Assembly (NCBI GenBank): GCA_002118135.1
Contig: BDIU01000074.1
Location: 99,881-163,880 of the forward strand
Direction of reading: 5' to 3'
Source: Trebouxia sp. TZW2008
Lineage: Eukaryota; Chlorophyta; Trebouxiophyceae; Trebouxiales; Trebouxiaceae
Length of the DNA stretch: 64,000 nt
A model generated the notes under the pieces. The model did not search any database, had not been told where the DNA came from, and was given only the letters and a program-made list of their open reading frames with translations. Positions 58,997-64,000 of the stretch are shown here, in pieces; within the stretch, counting starts at the first letter, position 1, and each line of letters opens with the position of its first letter. A program made the translations under genes and the position numbers.

Positions 58997-61900
58997 ATGG
59001 AATCCGCCGGAGACACCGGTCGGCAGAGGCTGTTGTCGCTTGGCATCCGTTCAAAGCTTCAAAGGCCGCTGCACTGGCGGCAAAATTGCTGCATATGCTA
59101 CTGCATCATGTCTCCCTTGACGGGAATCTCAGGTTGGATTTGGTGCTGCTTTCTTCGCAAACACGAATGATACGCCGCAACGGATGCGTGCTGCGGTGAA
59201 TGCAGGTCTATACGGAATAGGACTGGTGTATGGGGGTCCAGCTGTGCTGATCTGGGGGTGGGTGCTTACAAGCCTATTGACTCTTTGTGTGGGTCTGTCC
59301 ATGAGCGAGCTGGCTTCAGCCTTTCCTGTATCTGGTGGACTGTATTTCTGGGCGTTCATGCTGGGCCGCAATTTTGGACCTTTTGCAAGTTGGTGTGTAG
59401 GCTGGATGAACTTTCTTGGTCAGGTACCTACACAATGCACACAATTCAGCACTTCTCACATGCCTGAACTTTGTGCAGATTTGCAACTGCATAAGCCAGT
59501 GCACTTCACGACCCTTCTATATGTGCTTCCTGCAGGTGGCTCTGGTAGCAGCTGACACATATAGCTGTGTACAACTGTTTCTGTCGTTTGTCTGGATGGT
59601 CACAAAAGTTTACCTGGGAAGCGGATACTATCCAGGCAACTTGATGGCAAGACGCTGGCCAGCCTGCAATGATGTTCTTTGAGCACAGCTGCATCTTGCT
59701 CAACTCCAGGCTCACTGCAGGCCTAAGCATTTTGTTCATATGCAGCAATTGTACTTGTTTGGCGGTCTTCTGATTCTTTTTGCGATCATCAATATTCAGC
59801 CTCTTCAGACTGTTGCCCACATTGCAGAGATTGGCATGGTCTGGCACATTGTGGGTGAGCCTTCCACCGCTGATGCTGCTCAATTCCTGCTTGTTACGTG
59901 ACCAATTCACCATGACTCACAAGCACCATAACAGTGAAATCTCTTGACGTTTATAGCTTCTCATATGTAAAAGCTTGACACAGGCTTGCCTTGAGCCAGG
60001 TTAAGCCCAAAAATACCAGAGTCAATTCTGGGATTCAATCCCCTAAATCTTGCTGCCCAGGCTGCCATACATCCTCAGCCAGACATGTGACTGAAAGTGC
60101 TCGTTCACTCACAGGCACCGTTGTCCTCGTCACAGCACTATTAGCAATCACTGAAAAAGAGAAGCGTTTTGTTTGGGTGCTGACACACTATCAGGTGGGT
60201 CAACTCTGTGCACATTGTGCACAGTCAAGCTCCCAAGGCCTGTCATAGTTGCAGATTGTGTCAACAAATGCAGCTATGTCATCACAGCCACAGATACATG
60301 TCAGTCCACAGTGCATTGACAGGCAACTCATGTGCTTGACTTGCCCTGTTGAGGTTGTTTCTATTGCTATAAACGGCTTCAGCTTACTACTTGTTGCAGA
60401 CAGCTTGGTCTGCCTTTCCCCTTCCTTGTCCCCACCTTCCCATTTGTGCACAAAAGCACTTTGACTTTGCAGAGCAATCCAGATTCTGGCATCAACAGCA
60501 ACATTTACATCTGTGCACTGGGGATGTTGACAGCGGTGTGGAGTCTGGTGGGGTATGACTCCACAGCGCACATGATTGAGGAGACCAAGCAAGCAGACTC
60601 AACAGCAGGGTGGCCCATGCTGTATGCCATTGGCTTGGCTGCTGTAACTGGGCTGCCAGTACTGTTAGCACTCACCCTCTGCTTGCAGGTCATGCTGCAT
60701 TCAAGCCTTGCTTGAACACCACTGCAAGGCATGCACTTCTTGCTGACATGAGCACATCCATTCAGAACTTGCACATTGCGCTAAAGTTGTACTTGTATGC
60801 TATGCTATGCTATGCTATGCTATGCTATGCTATGCTATGCTATGCTATGCTATGCTATGCTATGTTTTGCTATGCTATGCTATGCTATGCTATGCTATGC
60901 TATGCTGCGCTGTGCTATGCTATGCTATGCTGCGCTGTGCTATGCTGTGCTATGCTATGCTGTGCTGCGCTATGCTATGCTATATGTACTCCCTGAAATA
61001 GTTTGGCATTACTGCTTGGAGCATGAAAGTTGACAACAGTAATCAAGGCCTAAACCAGCATGCTGCCTTTTGCAAAATTTGTCTTGTTCGCTGTGTGAGC
61101 GCTTAGTCAAATATTCATGCGTCATTCACACTGCTGGACAATTGACAGGATGATGCGTTTCTGACGTTTGTCTGGCAGCCTTGGGGCATATCCAGGAACA
61201 GTGAGTGAACAAGTCTGATCTGAAGCATGATGTGCAGGATGTTGATGCATTGACAGATCCTGACAATGGCTTTGACGGCATCAACATTGTGGCACAGATA
61301 CTGTGGCAAGCGTTTAGCACCCGATATGGCAGTGGGGCCAGCAGCCTCTTGCTATTCATCATACCTATGGGTGCCAACTTCTTCTCAGCTTTGCACTCCA
61401 TAACTTCAGCAACTCGGTGCGCCAATTCATGCTTACGACTGACGGCTTGTGAGAGCTGTTTGATGTTTGCTTTTAGAATAGACTGATAACATTGTGGGTC
61501 AAATGCTAAAACCCTGAATGCTGGTAATTGCTGCAATTCACAACATGAGGCAAGCTCTGACTTGGTCAACAATGACATTGCTTTCCCCTTGTTTCTCAGC
61601 AACTTGAGAAGCATGCATCATAGCATGAGCATCCTTGACGCTATCGGTGGATTTTGCAGAGTCCTGTTTGGCTTCTCAAGGGATCAAGCCGTCCCAGGAT
61701 GGAGAACATGGCAGCAAGTTGACAAAGCCAGCAAAGTGCCATACAATGCAGGTGACTTCTAGTTTAAAGTACCAAGACACAGCTTTAGATGAGAACTTGC
61801 GCGTTATGACTGACAAAACTACAACAGGCATCTTGCGTGAGCTTGATGCTTTTGATTTCCAGCAGATAAGCACTAAGCCCAATGCATGAGAGGTGGTTTG

Positions 61901-62622
61901 ATAATTGAAGCCACAAAGTTGCATGCGTGCAGTCTGGGGAGTGGTGGGTGCGTCCTTTATTTTGGGTCTGCCATTACTGAAGGGCACGGCAGCCTTCTCA
62001 GCAACTACCTCTATAGCTTGTGCTGGCTTGGCCTTTACCTATGCCTTCCCAATCGTCCTGCGCATGTTGTTCAGAAGGAGCTATCTTGAAGCTGGGCCTT
62101 TCAATCTTGGCAGGTCTTGCCACCACCTTCTGTTTCTGTGTTCAGCTTTTTATGCTAATGCTAATGCGTGCGAGGCAACATCCTGATTGACAGCATCAGG
62201 GACTCATCCAAATGCACTCGCAATCAGCACATACCTGGCAGCATCTGCGTCAAATGGTGTATGACATGCTGTGTCGCTGACCAGATAGCTTGCACATGCA
62301 TGGCATATATCATCTCTAGAGTGCGCACTCAGTCTCACTGACATATGTCAATGATCACAGGTGGAGCATCCCTGTTGCAGCAGTGGCTGCATGCTGGCTC
62401 TTGGCTGAAACAGCCATGTTCATGCTGCCGACAGTGTATCCCATTGATGCTGTCAATTTCAACTACGCGCCCGCAGCAGTGGGAGGAGCTTTGGTAGTTA
62501 TTCTTTCCTGGTGGTTCCTATCTGCCAGCTCATGGTTTTTTGGGCCAAAGATTGATGTTGACAATTCTGATGCTGTCATGATCAGTTCTTGGGTGTCTGA
62601 CCCACCTAGGGGGGTTCATTGA
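58997..62622 (+). CDS. APC-superfamily amino-acid permease (BAT1/GABA-permease type), about 10 exons, about 510 aa
   Basis: Exons: 58997-59132, 59206-59423, 59536 to about 59600 (donor unclear), 59746-59854, 60115-60194, 60473-60688, 61238-61416, 61660-61751, 61933-62113 and 62361-62622. Conserved blocks: RLLSLGIRSKLQR, IMSPLTGIS, GGPAVLIWGWVLTSLLTLCV, GLSMSELASAFPVSGGLYFW, PFASWCVGWMNFLGQ, VGYDSTAHMIEETKQAD (the GYD-AHMxEET signature), NFFSALHSITSATR, FSRDQAVPGW, NAVWGVVGASFI, FTYAFPIVLRM, YLEAGPFNLGRW, VYPIDAVNFNYAPAAVGG. These place it with eukaryotic bidirectional amino-acid / GABA permeases with about 12 membrane helices, at the plasma, vacuolar or organelle membrane. Exon 3 has two possible in-frame donors (ATG|GTCACA, AAA|GTTTAC). 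A TATGC microsatellite lies in the intron before exon 7. Confidence 0.9.
60796..60984. repeat. (TATGC)n pentanucleotide microsatellite, about 38 units
   Basis: Almost pure TATGC units, with TGTGC, TGCGC and one TTTGC variant toward the 3' half, in the intron between permease exons 6 and 7. All three plus frames read as MLCYA-type repeats, which produces spurious ORFs. Confidence 0.98.
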
Positions 62623-64000
62623 AGTGCAGACTGCCAACCATAACAAAATACCCTGGTCGATCCCATTGATAATGTCGTGTTGCTGTTTCAGTTTTCGGCA
62701 GGGTGTCATGAGCTTTGTACAACAGCCCTTTGCTGCGGAATGACTATGATCATGCTTGCATGTTCAACATGAGTTTGCGATGTCCAGTCGAACAGCTTAA
62801 TGTACACTTTAGTCGACGCTCAATGTATGTTGGGCCGTGAGCACTTTTTATTGTCTCTGTGTTTGATGGGGAGCTTCCCATTATGCTTGAAGTGACCATA
62901 ATTAGTCGCAAGCTGTCACCGCTATTTTTGAAGTTTGGTGTGCCAGCCTGAAAGTTTTACTTGAGTGACCAACATATGGCGTTTTTCCTGTGTTGGAAGA
63001 GCTTTCATTACAAGTACATTGGTGTAATACGCATGTAGCAAGACACAAGGGCAGTGTAAAGCCCATCTGAGGACAAGCAAAAGGCACACTTACCATTTGT
63101 GAAACAACTGCCAAAGCCTTGTTTGCTTCGGAGGCCATCATTTCACCATCAATTACTGTGACAAGCACATCAGGAAATAGAGAAAGGACCTAGCAAATGG
63201 ACCCAACAGCCAAGCCACAATAGCCCATTGGGCCATGCAAGCATTTGCAGCAGCACTTTCATTCTTTGGAGGTAGCACTCTGCTGTCACGCTACGGCTTG
63301 CCCGCTTTGCTGATTGTGTTGCGGCGAAGTTTTGCATAGGCAAGTCCAGCCTGCCACGTCAGTGCCCACATCAGGTCTGATGCAAGTGAATGGAGAGGCA
63401 ACTACAGCCGATCAGGTGCTGGGGCTCACAAAGCATGCTGTTCTGCTCTCAATTCTGCTCACTTTCCTGCTCACTTTCTGCACCCTCTTGTAAAGACATT
63501 GAACCACTGCTGATGCATGCAGCAATCATGTGCAAAAGTCTGCTGCTTGAAACTGCACACAGTTGACGCCAGGGCATTGTATGTTGCCGCCTGGCCAAGC
63601 ATCAGCACTCCAGACCATTTGCAACAGCAGCTAAGACAACCTTGACAGGTCCTGCTGCTTGCTATGCGCATCAGCGCAGCCCTGCTGTCAGCAGCTGTGG
63701 CAGGCAGAGCTGATAAGTGCTGACAGGTATGACATCCTGCTGCTTGTGCTGCCAGGGGACAGCTTGAGGTGCAGGTATGCTTAGGAAATAGGTATGTGCA
63801 GTGATCAAGACTATGCTGCAGGTCAAAACACTTCTTTTTGCAGCGGTCTGTGACCTGCAGCTGCTGCTGTTTGACATCTTGCACGCGATGTTTGCCTGCT
63901 TTGCTGTCTCACGTTGCATCGCAGCTTCCATGTGGCACAATTGGCGCCGTTGACACGGTGTAAAGCGCACAGGAGAGGGGTTCAGCTGTCAGTGATCACT
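62623..64000. other. Right-edge region, mostly unassigned
   Basis: This follows the permease stop. Apart from the candidate exon at 63094-63189, no exon could be supported. Cys/Gln-rich minus ORFs at 63471-63970 have no conserved blocks. The region may hold introns and the 3' part of a minus-strand gene convergent with the permease. Confidence 0.35.
63094..63189 (-). CDS. Unidentified conserved-looking exon, minus strand
   Basis: A 96-bp phase-0 exon is bounded by a good acceptor (TTGCTAG) and donor (ATG|GTAAGTG). It codes VLSLFPDVLVTVIDGEMM followed by ASEANKALAVVSQM. It has alternating hydrophobic strand and helix character, unlike the surrounding noise. I do not recognise the family; neighbouring exons, probably to the right beyond about 63300, were not established. 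Confidence 0.4.

Noticed and set aside
60610..61033. ORFs coding long MLCYAMLCYA repeats
   Set aside because: Direct translation of the TATGC microsatellite; all three frames are open because the unit has no stop.
63471..63970. Two overlapping Cys/Gln-rich minus ORFs at the right edge
   Set aside because: No recognisable block, no clear splice sites, composition typical of introns here.

Overview
This window is nuclear DNA from an intron-rich green alga, probably a chlorophyte such as a trebouxiophyte. Genes are split into many short exons with GT/GC-AG introns of about 65 to 1,800 bp. Several proteins begin with plastid-transit-like leaders. The families are plant or algal: CRSH, a PnsB3-like ferredoxin, OPR/RAP, DUF3531 and a BAT1-type permease. 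A short plant-type TTTAGGG telomeric repeat is present. I rebuilt the gene models by joining exons by eye, checking splice-site phase against conserved protein blocks. Many exons are shorter than ordinary ORF cutoffs.

Layout. 1-1404 (-): edge exon of a Ser/Gln-rich protein. 1749-7392 (-): CRSH, a calcium-regulated ppGpp synthetase. 7661-8426 (+): PnsB3/NDF4-like 2Fe-2S protein, divergent from CRSH. 10392-13712 (+): two-TM glycoprotein of unknown family. 14630-15927 (-): Gln-rich coiled-coil protein. 16704-17462 (-): beta-carbonic anhydrase, divergent from an ABM-domain protein at 17867-18782 (+). 19499-26635 (-): FUSC/ALMT-like membrane protein. 27243-39867 (-): complete 22-exon DDB1, divergent from a SAM-dependent methyltransferase at 40470-42945 (+). 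44163-47960 (-): DUF3531 protein. 48757-52328 (+): OPR/RAP RNA-binding protein. 52803-58400 (+): membrane-anchored TPR protein. 58997-62622 (+): APC amino-acid permease. An unidentified minus-strand exon lies at 63094-63189.

No operon or single pathway is encoded. Several products are likely plastid proteins (CRSH, PnsB3-like, ABM, DUF3531, possibly OPR/RAP), and DDB1 is the adaptor of CUL4 ubiquitin ligases. Gene starts sit in CpG-rich stretches, often shared by divergent gene pairs, while gene bodies look CpG-poor and rich in TG/CA, as expected if gene bodies are CpG-methylated.

The most unusual signal is structural. In at least five unrelated genes, introns contain tandem degenerate copies of the neighbouring exon edge. 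They usually carry the 3' end of the intron, the acceptor AG and the first part of the exon, in units of about 140-240 bp, and they usually lie upstream of the one full-length copy. This suggests intron birth or growth by local tandem duplication and provides many decoy acceptors. About five of roughly 95 reconstructed introns appear to use GC donors.
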